A stretch of 64,000 nt of DNA from Roseateles depolymerans. GTDB taxonomy: Bacteria > Pseudomonadota > Gammaproteobacteria > Burkholderiales > Burkholderiaceae_C. How positions within the stretch are numbered: position 1 is the stretch's first letter; every line of letters begins with the position of its first letter. The position numbers and the translations under genes are program-made. The stretch covers positions 113,922-177,921 of the forward strand of contig QFOD01000018.1 of NCBI GenBank assembly GCA_003241055.1, written 5' to 3'. Shown here piece by piece: positions 40,965 through 49,794 of this stretch. Below the pieces are notes generated by a model. That model had not been told where the DNA came from and made no database searches. It saw nothing but the letters and a program-made list of their open reading frames with translations.

Positions 40965-41846
40965 TCAGGCGGCGGGCGGCACGAGCTTGTCCTGCGTCCG
41001 GGTGTCGAAATCGCTGGCATCGTGACGCTCATGCAGCTGATGCGACGGATCGCCAAAGGTGCGGTTCACCATGCGGCCCCGCCGCACGGCCGGGCGCTGC
41101 GCGATCTCCTCGGCCCAGCGCTGCACATGGACATACTCCTGCACCGACAGGAACTCGCCCGCGCCATACAGCAGGCCCTTGGCCAGCGCGCCATACCAGG
41201 GCCAGGTGGCGATGTCGGCCACCGTGTAGTCGTCACCAGCCAGGTAGCGGCGCTCGGCCAGCAGGCGGTCCAGCACGTCGAGCTGGCGCTTGACCTCCAT
41301 CGCATAGCGGTTGATGGGGTATTCCTGCTTGGTCGGCGCATAGGCATAGAAATGGCCAAAGCCGCCGCCCAGAAACGGCGCGCTGCCCATCTGCCAGAAC
41401 AGCCAGCTCAAGCACTCGGCCCGCGCCGCGCCGCCGGCCGGCAGGAAGGCGTTGCCGAACTTCTCGGCCAGGTACACCAGGATGGCACCCGACTCGAACA
41501 CCCGCACCGGCTGCGGCCCGCCGCGGTCCAGCAGCGCCGGGATCTTGGAATTGGGGTTGATCGCCACGAAGCCGCTGCCGAACTGCTGGCCCTCGTTGAT
41601 GCGGATCAGCCAGGCGTCGTACTCGGCGCCCGCATGGCCCAGCGCCAGCAGCTCCTCCAGCATCACGGTCACCTTGACGCCATTGGGCGTGCCCAGCGAA
41701 TAGAGCTGCAGCGGATGCCGCCCCACCGGCAGCTCCTGCTCATGCGTGGCGCCGGCGATGGGGCGGTTGATGCTGGCGAAGGCGCCGCCACTGGCAGCGT
41801 CCCAGGTCCAGACGCGGGGCGGTTCGTAAGGGCTTGTCTCGGTCAT
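40965..41846 (-). CDS. yghU: YghU-type glutathione transferase / disulfide-bond oxidoreductase
   Basis: 293 aa, nu-class GST. The long N-terminal extension (VWTWDAASGGAFASINRPIAGATHEQELPVGRHPLQLYSLGTPNGVKVTVMLEEL) is diagnostic for YghU, which binds two glutathiones and reduces disulfides. INPNSKIPALLDR is the cis-Pro region. First gene of a two-GST operon; divergent from a DsbA-family gene, so all three are thiol-redox proteins. Confidence 0.93.
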   Translation of the reverse strand: MTETSPYEPPRVWTWDAASGGAFASINRPIAGATHEQELPVGRHPLQLYSLGTPNGVKVTVMLEELLALGHAGAEYDAWLIRINEGQQFGSGFVAINPNSKIPALLDRGGPQPVRVFESGAILVYLAEKFGNAFLPAGGAARAECLSWLFWQMGSAPFLGGGFGHFYAYAPTKQEYPINRYAMEVKRQLDVLDRLLAERRYLAGDDYTVADIATWPWYGALAKGLLYGAGEFLSVQEYVHVQRWAEEIAQRPAVRRGRMVNRTFGDPSHQLHERHDASDFDTRTQDKLVPPAA

Positions 41847-41959
41847 CGATGCTTCTCCTCAAGAGCCCGGCACGGTAGCCATGCGCCCTTGGACCTGCAC
41901 ACTGTATGGGCTTGGCGCCCTGCCCTCAGAATGCAGACCCGGTCCACTTTCGCCCCGTC

Positions 41960-42613
41960 ATGCGCGTAGATTTCATTTCCGACGTCGTCTGCCCCTGGTG
42001 CGCCATCGGCCTGCACTCGCTGGAGGCCGCCGCCCGCCGCATCGACGGCCTCACGCTGGAGCTGCACTTCCACCCCTTCGAGCTGAACCCCGGCATGGCG
42101 CCCGAGGGTCAGGACATCACCGAGCACCTGCAGCAAAAGTACGGCGGCCCGGCCGAGCAGTTCGCCGCGTCGCGCGAGGCCTTACGCCAGCGCGGCGAGG
42201 CGCTGGGCTTTGCGTTCAACATGGACGCCCGCAGCCGCATCTACAACACGCTGGACGCGCACCGCCTGCTGCATCTGGCCGGCACGCTGGACGCCGGCCT
42301 GCAACGCCGCCTCAAGGGCGAGCTGCTGCAGGCCTATTTCAGCGAGGGTCGCAACGTGTCTGACCCCGCCGAGCTGCTGGCCATCGCCGCCAAGGCCGGG
42401 ATGCCGCCCGAGGAAACCCGTGCGGTGCTGGAAAGCACCCGCTATGCCGACGAGGTGCGCGCGGCCGAGCAGGAATGGCCGCGCCTGGGCATCAGCTCGG
42501 TGCCCGCCGTCATCCTGGACCAGCGCCTGCTGGTGCCCGGCGGCCAGCCGGTGGAGGTGTTCGAGCAGGCGCTGCGCCAGGCGCTGGAGACTGCGCCGGC
42601 CCCCGCCGCCTGA
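41960..42613 (+). CDS. DsbA-family oxidoreductase (FrnE-like)
   Basis: 217 aa from the ATG at 41960 (MRVDFISDVVCPWC). The CPWC active site is at residues 11–14, and SVPAVILDQRLLVPGGQP contains the cis-Pro loop. No signal peptide, so it is cytoplasmic, like FrnE/polyketide-type DsbA homologues. An in-frame start 18 codons upstream is not conserved in character. Followed by a strong terminator. Confidence 0.9.
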   Translation: MRVDFISDVVCPWCAIGLHSLEAAARRIDGLTLELHFHPFELNPGMAPEGQDITEHLQQKYGGPAEQFAASREALRQRGEALGFAFNMDARSRIYNTLDAHRLLHLAGTLDAGLQRRLKGELLQAYFSEGRNVSDPAELLAIAAKAGMPPEETRAVLESTRYADEVRAAEQEWPRLGISSVPAVILDQRLLVPGGQPVEVFEQALRQALETAPAPAA

Positions 42614-42634
42614 GCTGCGAGAATCACTCCATCG

Positions 42635-42664
42635 GAAGCCCGCCTCGGCGGGCTTCGCATTTTT
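42635..42664 (+). terminator. Rho-independent terminator after the DsbA-family gene
   Basis: Ten-base complementary arms GAAGCCCGCC (42635–42644) and GGCGGGCTTC (42647–42656), with the innermost pairs opening to form the loop, followed by GCATTTTT. It separates this gene from rdgC. Confidence 0.85.
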
Positions 42665-42698
42665 GGCCCGCCTGGGCTGACTCTCGCAAGCCGACCCC

Positions 42699-43694
42699 GT
42701 GTTCAAGAACCTCATCATCTATCGCATAGGCGAAGGCTGGCAGGCCGACGCCGACACCGTCGAGGCCGAGCTGGCCAAGACCCCCTTCCAACCCTGCGAA
42801 CCCACGCAGCCCTTTGCCTTCGGCTGGGCGCCGCCGCGCGGTGCCGAGCATGGGCGCCTGGTCGAAGTGGTGGACGGCCACTGGCTGCTCAAGCTGCAGC
42901 GCGAACAGCGCCTGCTGCCGGGCTCCGTCGTCAACGAGCGGGTGGACGAACTGGCCGAGCAGATCGAGCACCAGACCGGCCGCAAGCCCGGCCGCAAGGC
43001 CCGCAAGGATCTGAAGGAACAGGCCGCCCACGAGCTGCTGCCGCGCGCCTTCACCAAGACCGGCGCGACCCGCGTGTGGGTGGCGCCGGCGCAGCGCCTG
43101 CTGCTGGTGGATGCCGGCAGCGTGGCCCGCGCCGACGAGGTCACCTCGCTGCTGACCCAGGCCATTCCGGGCCTGATGCTGCACCTGCTGCAGTCCGCCG
43201 AGAGCCCGGCCGCCTGCATGGCCGCCTGGCTGATGGACGGCGACACGCCCGAGGGCTTCCAGATCGAGCGCGAGTGCGAGCTCAAGTCCAGCGACGAGCA
43301 GAAGTCGGTGGTGCGCTACGCCCGCCACGCACTGGACATCGACGAGGTGCGCGCCCACCTGACCAGCGGCAAGATGCCCACCCGCCTGGCGCTGAGCTGG
43401 AAGGAGCGCGTGGCCTTCACGCTGACCGAGACGCTGACGCTGAAGAAGATCAGCTTCCTGGACCTGGCCTTCGAAGGCCGGCCCGAGGTCAGCGGCGACG
43501 AGTCCTTCGATGCCGACCTGGCCCTGGCCACCGGCGAACTGGGCGCGCTGATCCCGGCGCTGATCGAGGGCCTGGGCGGCGAGCACGACTTCACCGCCGC
43601 GGCGCTGGGCACCAGTCCGGCCACGGCCCCGGCCGTGCCGGCCGCCCTGCCCGCCATCGCCGATGCGGTGGTGGACGACACCCCGCCCTGGTAA
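42699..43694 (+). CDS. rdgC: Recombination-associated protein RdgC
   Basis: 331 aa, ring-forming DNA-binding protein that limits RecA activity. The GTG at 42699 begins MFKNLIIYRIG, matching family N-termini. FAFGWAPPRG, RVWVAPAQRLLLVD and KKISFLDLAFEG are typical. It has its own transcript after a terminator and converges with the histidine kinase gene. Confidence 0.94.
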   Translation: MFKNLIIYRIGEGWQADADTVEAELAKTPFQPCEPTQPFAFGWAPPRGAEHGRLVEVVDGHWLLKLQREQRLLPGSVVNERVDELAEQIEHQTGRKPGRKARKDLKEQAAHELLPRAFTKTGATRVWVAPAQRLLLVDAGSVARADEVTSLLTQAIPGLMLHLLQSAESPAACMAAWLMDGDTPEGFQIERECELKSSDEQKSVVRYARHALDIDEVRAHLTSGKMPTRLALSWKERVAFTLTETLTLKKISFLDLAFEGRPEVSGDESFDADLALATGELGALIPALIEGLGGEHDFTAAALGTSPATAPAVPAALPAIADAVVDDTPPW

Positions 43695-43724
43695 GCACCG
43701 CAGGCCCCGGGCGCGCGCCCGGCG

Positions 43725-45140
43725 TCAGGCGTCAGACGGGAAGCGCAGCTCGAAGCGGATCGTCCCGTCCGGCGTGCTGGACGCGAGGGCCTCACCGCCG
43801 TGCAGGGCCATGATGGCCTTCACGATGGCCAGCCCCAGGCCGCTGGCACCGGCCGGCCGCGCCTGCGAGGCATCGGCCCGGTAGAAGCGGTCGAACAGCC
43901 GCGCCAGCTGCTCCGGCGCCAGCGGCTCGCCCTGGTTCTCGACCGCGATGACCGCCGTGCTCCCCTGGCGCAGACCCTGCAGCCGTATCGTCGTGCCTGG
44001 GCGGCTGTAGCGCAGCGCGTTGACGACCAGGTTGTGAACGGCGCGCCGGCACAAGGGCGCATTCACGCGGGCCTCACCGGCCGCCGCCACCTCGAAGCGC
44101 AACCCGGCCTCGTCGGCGGGGCCCTCGAAGTACTCCGCGATGCGGGCCAGCTCGTCGCCCAGGTCCAGCGCCCCCCGTTCGATCTGCAGCGAGGCATGGT
44201 CCGCCTGCGCGAGGAAGAGGATGTTGTCGACGATGAGGCGCAGCCGATTCAGCTCCTCCAGGTTGGACTCCAGCAGCTGCTGGTACTCGGCCGGCTCGCG
44301 CGGCCGGTTCAGGGCCACCTGGGTCTGCCCGATCAGCGCCCCCACCGGCGTGCGGATCTCATGGGCCAGCTCGGCCGACGACTGGGACAGCCGCTCATAG
44401 CCGGCGGCCAGGCGGTCCAGCATGGCGTTGAACACGGCCACCATCTCCTCCAGCTCCTGCGGCGCCCCCTGGGCCGGCAGGCGGATCGTGAGCCTGCTGG
44501 GGTGGATCTGCGCCGCCTGCTCGGCAATGCGACGCAGGGGCCGCAGGCCGTGCCGCAGCACCAGCCACACCAGCAGGGTCGCGAAACCTATGGCCATCAG
44601 CGTGCCCCGCAGCGCCTGGTGCCGGGCGGCGCCGATCATCTGCATCTCGCTGACCAGCGGATGCCCGGCCAGCACCTCGATGGCGGCACCGTCCTGCCCC
44701 GAGGACGCCAGCCCCGCGACCCAGTGCATGCGCGGCTGGCCGGGCAGTTGCTGATCCCGCACCTGCGACGCCGCCAGGCTGGCGCCGACCGCGACCGGCG
44801 CCAGCCCGACCGGCTCGCCGACCCGGTCGGGGTTGATCTCCATCAGCGCCTCGCCGCCGGCACGGCGCAGCACCAGCACGTCGCTCGCGGTGCCGAGCAG
44901 ATCCTCCAGCAGCATCGCCCGGGTGCGCAGCTCGTCCAGCGTGCGGGCATCGGCCACCAGCGTGCGGAAGCGCTCGGCACGCGCCAGCAGCTGCTCGTCG
45001 GCATGCGCGGTGATCGCGTTGCGGGCGCTGAAGAAGTAGTACATGCCCAGCATGCTGGCCGTCCAGGCCACGACCAGGCCGCACAGCAGCGTCACCCGAA
45101 CGGCCAGCGAACGCGGCAGCCCGCGCCAGCGGCGGGTCAT
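43725..45140 (-). CDS. Heavy-metal-type sensor histidine kinase (CusS/IrlS-like)
   Basis: 471 aa. It has a transmembrane helix (about 13–35), a periplasmic sensor (about 36–180), a second helix (about 185–205), HAMP, a HisKA H-box SSAELAHEIRTPVGAL, an N-box HNLVVNALRYSRPG, G1 VENQGEPLAPEQLARLFDRFYR and G2 GASGLGLAIVKAI. The architecture and G1 form resemble the copper/silver CusS group. The start overlaps the response regulator stop by 4 bp. Metal specificity is inferred from the adjacent operator and His-rich neighbours. Confidence 0.9.
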   Translation of the reverse strand: MTRRWRGLPRSLAVRVTLLCGLVVAWTASMLGMYYFFSARNAITAHADEQLLARAERFRTLVADARTLDELRTRAMLLEDLLGTASDVLVLRRAGGEALMEINPDRVGEPVGLAPVAVGASLAASQVRDQQLPGQPRMHWVAGLASSGQDGAAIEVLAGHPLVSEMQMIGAARHQALRGTLMAIGFATLLVWLVLRHGLRPLRRIAEQAAQIHPSRLTIRLPAQGAPQELEEMVAVFNAMLDRLAAGYERLSQSSAELAHEIRTPVGALIGQTQVALNRPREPAEYQQLLESNLEELNRLRLIVDNILFLAQADHASLQIERGALDLGDELARIAEYFEGPADEAGLRFEVAAAGEARVNAPLCRRAVHNLVVNALRYSRPGTTIRLQGLRQGSTAVIAVENQGEPLAPEQLARLFDRFYRADASQARPAGASGLGLAIVKAIMALHGGEALASSTPDGTIRFELRFPSDA

Positions 45141-45826
45141 TCGCCACTCCCGTCGACGGGCGTGTCGCCAAAGGCATAGCCGATGCTGCGCACGGTGTGG
45201 ATCAGCGGCGTGGCGAAGGGCTTGTCCACCTTGGCGCGCAAGCGCTTGATGGCGACGTCGACGACATTGGTGTCGCTGTCGAAGTTCATGTTCCACACCT
45301 CGGACGCGATCAGCGTGCGTGACAGCGCCTCGCCCTGGCGCTTCGCGAGCAGGTGCAGCAGCAGGAATTCCTTGTTGGTGAGCGCGATCTCGACGCCCTC
45401 GCGCGTGACCCGGCGGCGCAGCACGTCCAGCTTCAGGTCAGCCACCTCGTACAGGTCCGCCTCGCGCACCGCCCCACGGCGCAGCAGCGTGCGGATGCGC
45501 AGCACCAGCTCGGTGAACGAGAAGGGCTTGACGAGGTAGTCGTCCGCGCCCAGCTCCAGCCCGCGGATGCGGTCGCTGAGCTGATCGCGGGCGGTCAGGA
45601 ACAGCACCCGCAGGTCGCCCTTCTCGCGCAGGGCCGGCATGATCTGCCAGCCATCGATGCCGGGCAGCGTCACGTCGAGCACGACCAGGTCGTAGTCGTG
45701 CGCCAGCGCCATCTGCAGGCCGTCGGTGCCGGTGCGCGACAGGTCCACGGCATAGCCGCTCTCGCGCAGCCCCTTCCTCAGGTAGTCGCCGGTCTTGGGG
45801 TCGTCTTCGATGACGAGGATCTTCAT
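45137..45826 (-). CDS. OmpR-family response regulator (CusR/CopR-like)
   Basis: 229 aa. Receiver domain with ED at 7–9, phospho-acceptor D51 (LVVLDVTLPG), T in FLTARD and K in YLVKPFSF. The C-terminal winged helix ends IHTVRSIGYAFG. The ATG at 45826 is the conserved MKILVIEDD start. Its upstream region has a 20-bp palindrome of the CusR-box type, so autoregulation and control of the divergent gene are likely. Confidence 0.93.
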   Translation of the reverse strand: MKILVIEDDPKTGDYLRKGLRESGYAVDLSRTGTDGLQMALAHDYDLVVLDVTLPGIDGWQIMPALREKGDLRVLFLTARDQLSDRIRGLELGADDYLVKPFSFTELVLRIRTLLRRGAVREADLYEVADLKLDVLRRRVTREGVEIALTNKEFLLLHLLAKRQGEALSRTLIASEVWNMNFDSDTNVVDVAIKRLRAKVDKPFATPLIHTVRSIGYAFGDTPVDGSGE

Positions 45827-45861
45827 GCGGGCCCGATTGTGCGCACCGGCGGCGCCGGGCG

Positions 45862-45881
45862 GGATGACGTTTTTGTCATCC
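45862..45881. promoter_or_regulatory. CusR-box-like palindrome
   Basis: GGATGAC (45862–45868), GTTTTT, GTCATCC (45875–45881): perfect 7-bp inverted arms with a 6-bp spacer. The ATGAC-n6-GTCAT core is the form I recall for E. coli CusR/PcoR boxes. It lies in the gap between the response regulator and the divergent membrane protein gene, 36 bp from the regulator start. Confidence 0.65.
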
Positions 45882-45948
45882 ACATGTCACCCCTGCCGGG
45901 CGCCCGGCTTCCTAGAGTGCAGGGCATCAACCACAACGGAGCCCAGCC

Positions 45949-46455
45949 ATGCGCCCGCCCCTGTCGACCCTCGGCATTCTGCACACCGCCATCAGCCTGA
46001 TCCCGCTGGTGGCCGGCCTCGTCGCCTTCGCACGCCACCGCCGCATCCTGCCCGGCACCACCAGCGGTCGCGCCTATCTGGCCGGGCTGGCGCTCTCGGT
46101 GCTGACGGCCTTCGGCCTGTCGAGCACCGGCGGCTTCAACCCGGGCCATGCCCTGGGGCTGCTGACGCTGCTGGTGGCCGGCGGGGCGCTGGCGATACCG
46201 CGCCTGGGCTTTCTCGGCCGCGCACGCCCCTACCTGTCCACGCTGGGGCTGTCCTTCACCTTCTTCCTGCTGCTGGTGCCGGGCATCAACGAGACGCTGA
46301 CCCGCCTGCCGGCCGGCCACCCGCTGGCCAGCGGGCCAGAGTCGCCGCTGGTGAAGGCCGCCCTGCTGGGCTGGCTGACGCTCTTCGCCGTCGGCGCGCT
46401 GGTGCAGATGCTGGCGCTGCGCGCCAGTCTGGCTAGAAGCCGCGCTTCAACGTGA
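45949..46455 (+). CDS. Multi-pass membrane protein, unknown
   Basis: 168 aa with five hydrophobic segments (LGILHTAISLIPLVAGLVAFA, AYLAGLALSVLTAFGLSS, ALGLLTLLVAGGAL, LSTLGLSFTFFLLLVPG, AALLGWLTLFAVGALVQMLAL). No catalytic motif recognised; it resembles DUF2306-like small membrane proteins only loosely. Divergent from the metal-type two-component system across the CusR-like box. Its 3' end overlaps the convergent TonB receptor gene by 23 bp. Confidence 0.7.
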   Translation: MRPPLSTLGILHTAISLIPLVAGLVAFARHRRILPGTTSGRAYLAGLALSVLTAFGLSSTGGFNPGHALGLLTLLVAGGALAIPRLGFLGRARPYLSTLGLSFTFFLLLVPGINETLTRLPAGHPLASGPESPLVKAALLGWLTLFAVGALVQMLALRASLARSRAST

Positions 46456-48580
46456 GCCGCAGCGTGCGCGGCTCGGCCGGATGGATATGCCGGTCGGCCA
46501 CCGGCGCCGCCTCGCCGGGCAGCTGGGACTCGTAGTAGTACTCGATGTCGTTGACGCGGCGGTTCAGCAGGTTGAAGACATCCAGCACCAGCTCACTGTC
46601 CCGGCCCCAGCCCGCCAGGCGGCGGCTGATGCGCAGGTTGGTGGTCAGCGAGCTGCGCGAGCGCACGCGGTTGTCCTCGATCAGCGCGCCCGAGCCGAGA
46701 TAACGCCACTGCAGGCTGGCCGACCAGGGGCCCAGCTCGCGCGCCGTGACGGCCAGCGACGCGACCCGGTCCACCGCATTCGGAATGCGGCTGCCCGCCG
46801 GGTCGGCGTCCGCAAAGCGCGCGTGGGTCCAGGCCAGGTCGGCGTCCACCAGCAGCCAGGGCAAGGGCACATAGCGGTTGTTCCACTCGACGCCGCGGCG
46901 CCGGCTGGGCCGGTTGGCCTCGGTGGCGCCGGCATCGCCCACGTAGACCAGCTCGGAATCGAAGTCCAGCTTCCACAGCGCCAGCGAGGACTGCAGGCCC
47001 GGGAACCACTCGGTGCGCGCGCCCAGCTCCAGTCCGCGCGCCGCGACAAGACCTGGCACTGGATCGACCGCCTCGCCGGTCTTCGGCTCGACCCGCGCGG
47101 TCGTGCCGCGTGCGTCGTTGCTGTGGAAGCCGCGCCCCGCGTTGAAGAAGAACTCGGTGCGCGCCCAGGGCCCGGCGATCAGCGACAGCTTGGGGCTGAA
47201 CAGATGGGCCGAGGCGTTGCCGGAGTTCGCGGCATCGCTCAGCGCGTCGACGCGAAAGCGCGCCTGGTCCGCACGCAGGCCGACGATGCCGCGCAGCCAG
47301 GGCGCCAGCTCCAGCTGGGTCTGGCCGTAGAGCCCCAACTGGGTCTGGCGCACCCGGTCGTCGCGCGTGGTGGCCAGGATGCGGCGTTCCTCGGTGTCGA
47401 ACAGGCCCACGCGGATGCGGTCCTGGCGCAGCTGCAGGCCCAGCTCGCTGTGCGCGGGCAGCCCAGCCAGGCGGTGATCCAACGCATGGCTGGCATTCAG
47501 GCCGTAGACATCGCGGCGGTCCTGCTGCGAGAACTGGTCGCCGGTGTCGGGGCGCTCCATCGCATAGGTGAAATTGGAGAACAGCTGCAGCCGGTAGCCC
47601 ATCCAGTAGGCGGCCACCCGGCTGGATTCGCCCTCGGCCTCGCGGTGCCATTCCCCCGACAGGCTGGTGCGGCGCGTGCTGCCGCCATCGCTCGCGTCGA
47701 TAGCGTCGAAGCGACCGAAGGGCCGACCTTGGTAGCTGCCGGCGGCGACGAGGCGCTCGGGCACCTGGTCGGTGGAGCGCCAGCTCGCGTCATAGGCCAT
47801 GGCGCTGGCGCTCCAGCCCTCGGCGCGCGTGCCGCCGGACAGGGTCAGCACCGCATTGTTCTTGCGCAGGTGCTCGGCCAGCGTCCAGGGGCCGTCGTTG
47901 TGCTGGGCTTCGGCCACGGCCAGCAAGGTCTGCCCCCCCGCCAGCGCCGTGGAGCCGCCCGCGACCAGACGCTGGTAGCCGCGCTGGCCCAGCGTGAGCT
48001 GCACGAAGGGCTCGCCCAGGCGCGTGCGGTAGGCGATGTCGGCCGAGCCGGCGGCCGAGAAATCGCCGTTGCGCGCGAAGTACGGCCCCTTGCGGTAGTC
48101 GATGCGCTCCACCAGCTCGGGAATCAGGAAATTCAGGTCCGAATAGCCCTGGCCATGGCCGTGCGTGGGCATGTTGACCGGCATGCCGTTCACCGAGGTG
48201 GCGAAGTCGGTGCCGTGGTCCAGGTTGAAGCCGCGCAGGAAGTACTGGTTGGCCTTGCCGTCGCCGCTGTGCTGCGTGACGATGAGGCCCGGCACGAACT
48301 CCAGCACCTCGCCGGGCCGCAGCGCCGGCCGGCTCTTCAGCAGCTCGGCGCGTATCGTGCCCTGCGAGGCCGCATCCGAGCTGCCCACGGCGTTGTCGTA
48401 GTGGCGGCCCTCGACCTCCACGCGCTCCAGCGCCGTGGGGGCCGCCGCAACAGCCGCGCCCACGGTCTGGGCCTGAGCCGGCATCGCCGCCCACCAGGGC
48501 GAGAACCAGGCAGCGAACAGACAGGCGGCCAGCAGCGTGGGCCGCGGTGCCGCGACGGGCGGCCAACGGAGTGCAGACAT
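46433..48580 (-). CDS. TonB-dependent receptor, possibly metal-related
   Basis: 715 aa from the ATG at 48580 (MSALRWPPVAAPRPTLLAACLFAAWF, signal ending MPAQAQ). Plug domain (about 50–170) with VLEFVPGLIVTQHSGDGKANQYFLRGFNLDHGTDFATSVNG. It has a His-containing loop NMPTHGHGQGYSDLNF and ends in LKRGF with terminal Phe. In-frame sequence upstream is low-complexity and not likely coding. A His-rich exported protein is encoded just upstream and a metal-type two-component system just downstream, suggesting a metal or metallophore substrate (inference). Confidence 0.85.
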   Translation of the reverse strand: MSALRWPPVAAPRPTLLAACLFAAWFSPWWAAMPAQAQTVGAAVAAAPTALERVEVEGRHYDNAVGSSDAASQGTIRAELLKSRPALRPGEVLEFVPGLIVTQHSGDGKANQYFLRGFNLDHGTDFATSVNGMPVNMPTHGHGQGYSDLNFLIPELVERIDYRKGPYFARNGDFSAAGSADIAYRTRLGEPFVQLTLGQRGYQRLVAGGSTALAGGQTLLAVAEAQHNDGPWTLAEHLRKNNAVLTLSGGTRAEGWSASAMAYDASWRSTDQVPERLVAAGSYQGRPFGRFDAIDASDGGSTRRTSLSGEWHREAEGESSRVAAYWMGYRLQLFSNFTYAMERPDTGDQFSQQDRRDVYGLNASHALDHRLAGLPAHSELGLQLRQDRIRVGLFDTEERRILATTRDDRVRQTQLGLYGQTQLELAPWLRGIVGLRADQARFRVDALSDAANSGNASAHLFSPKLSLIAGPWARTEFFFNAGRGFHSNDARGTTARVEPKTGEAVDPVPGLVAARGLELGARTEWFPGLQSSLALWKLDFDSELVYVGDAGATEANRPSRRRGVEWNNRYVPLPWLLVDADLAWTHARFADADPAGSRIPNAVDRVASLAVTARELGPWSASLQWRYLGSGALIEDNRVRSRSSLTTNLRISRRLAGWGRDSELVLDVFNLLNRRVNDIEYYYESQLPGEAAPVADRHIHPAEPRTLRLTLKRGF

Positions 48581-48713
48581 GGGTAAATCTCGTGGACTGG
48601 CCGGCAGACGAGCGCCGGCGCCGCCCGGCCGCGCGGGGGCGGGCGACGGGCGAGGTGGACCGAGGGAAGGCGAAGAAGGTCGGGGCCGCGACCGAGCGCG
48701 GGCCCCCGGGGGC

Positions 48714-49253
48714 TCAGCCTCGCGGCGGGTCCAGCGGCGGCGCGCGCCGGTGGTCACTCCAGTCGGTCACGGCGCCGGCGGGCCAGGCACCGGCCGCAGC
48801 TGCCGGCAGCGTCACCGCCTGCGGCAAGCCGAGCAGGAAGACACTTGCGCCACCCTGCCCGCCTTCATCGCCGGCATCGCCGACATCACGCATGTCGTCG
48901 TCCTGCGCCGCATGGCGGTGAACCAGCATGCCGTGCCGGTGTTCGCCAAGCGCCAGACTGCGGGCCTGGGCCCAGAGGCCGGGGCCCTGCGCCAGACGCG
49001 GGTCGGGCAGCGTGTGCAGGTGATCCAGCGCGGCACGCAGCGGCGCCAGCCAGCTCAAGCCGAGCGGCGCGGCCGGCTGCGACGCCGGCACATGGGCATG
49101 GTGACGCCCCTGCAGGCCGGCCACCAGCTGTACCGCCCCCTGCAACGGCAGCACCAGCGCCAGCAGCATCAGCAGGCTGGCACGGGTGCGTCGGCGAAGC
49201 AAGAAGAAGAGGTCGGGCACGGCAGTGGGTGGTAAACCGGATGGCCGCGACAC
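48714..49253 (-). CDS. His-rich exported protein, putative metal-binding partner
   Basis: 179 aa from a GTG at 49253, or about 150 from an internal ATG. A basic start and hydrophobic stretch (ASLLMLLALVLPLQGAVQLVAG, about 25–46) look like a signal peptide. The remainder has clustered histidines (GRHHAHV, LDHLHTL, GEHRHGMLVHRHAAQDDD) and a hydrophobic C-terminal segment. It resembles the small CzcI-like periplasmic proteins in layout, without clear homology. Same strand as the TonB receptor, 133 bp upstream of it. Confidence 0.6.
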   Translation of the reverse strand: MSRPSGLPPTAVPDLFFLLRRRTRASLLMLLALVLPLQGAVQLVAGLQGRHHAHVPASQPAAPLGLSWLAPLRAALDHLHTLPDPRLAQGPGLWAQARSLALGEHRHGMLVHRHAAQDDDMRDVGDAGDEGGQGGASVFLLGLPQAVTLPAAAAGAWPAGAVTDWSDHRRAPPLDPPRG

Positions 49254-49281
49254 CGGTCGCTGCCGGCCGCGATGGTCAGGG

Positions 49282-49312
49282 GGCGGCGTTGCCGGCGTGT
49301 GACAACGCCGCC
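49282..49312 (-). terminator. Hairpin after the CYTH gene
   Basis: Perfect 10-bp stem GGCGGCGTTG (49282–49291) and CAACGCCGCC (49303–49312) with an 11-nt loop, 17 bp past the CYTH stop on the minus strand. There is no T-run, so termination may be weak. Confidence 0.5.
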
Positions 49313-49329
49313 ACCGGGCTGCCCAATGC

Positions 49330-49794
49330 CTACCAGCGGCTGAAGGGATGTGCCGCGAGGTTCGCGTTCACGTAGCGCCCATCGCCGGTGACCTCGTCGC
49401 CCAGCCAGGCCGGCGGCTCGAAGGTCTGGGCTTCGGACTGCAGCTCGATCTCGGCCAGCACCAGGCCGGCGTTGGCGCCCAGGAACTCGTCGACCTCCCA
49501 GCCCATGCCGCCCACGCTCGCGAGGTGCCGGATCTTGTCCACCACCGGGCCGTCGCACAGCGCCAGCAGCTGCGTGGCGTCGGCCAGCGGAATCTCGTAC
49601 TCGAACTCGGCCCGCGTGGCGCCGACCGTGGCGCCCTTGATGGTGAGGAAGGCCTGCTGCCCGGCAATGCGCACCCGCACCGTGCGGGCCGGATCGCGGC
49701 TCAGATAACCCTGGCTCAGCCGCTGCTGGCGCTCGGGTGGCTGGCGCCAGGCTTCGCCATGGACCAGGAACTTGCGCTCGATCTCAACGCCCAT
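49330..49794 (-). CDS. CYTH-domain phosphohydrolase (inorganic triphosphatase-like)
   Basis: 154 aa triphosphate tunnel enzyme. The defining EIERKF motif is at residues 4–9, and RTVRVRI, FLTIKG, EYEIPL and LAEIELQSE alternate charged residues lining the tunnel. Length fits single-domain CYTH proteins of the NE1496/YgiF type. Its start overlaps the rhlE 3' end by 11 bp, so it is translationally coupled. Confidence 0.9.
   Translation of the reverse strand: MGVEIERKFLVHGEAWRQPPERQQRLSQGYLSRDPARTVRVRIAGQQAFLTIKGATVGATRAEFEYEIPLADATQLLALCDGPVVDKIRHLASVGGMGWEVDEFLGANAGLVLAEIELQSEAQTFEPPAWLGDEVTGDGRYVNANLAAHPFSRW

Noticed and set aside
46481..48586. A 701-codon plus-strand frame opposite the second TonB receptor
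   Set aside because: Shadow composition; the minus strand has signal peptide, plug and terminal Phe.
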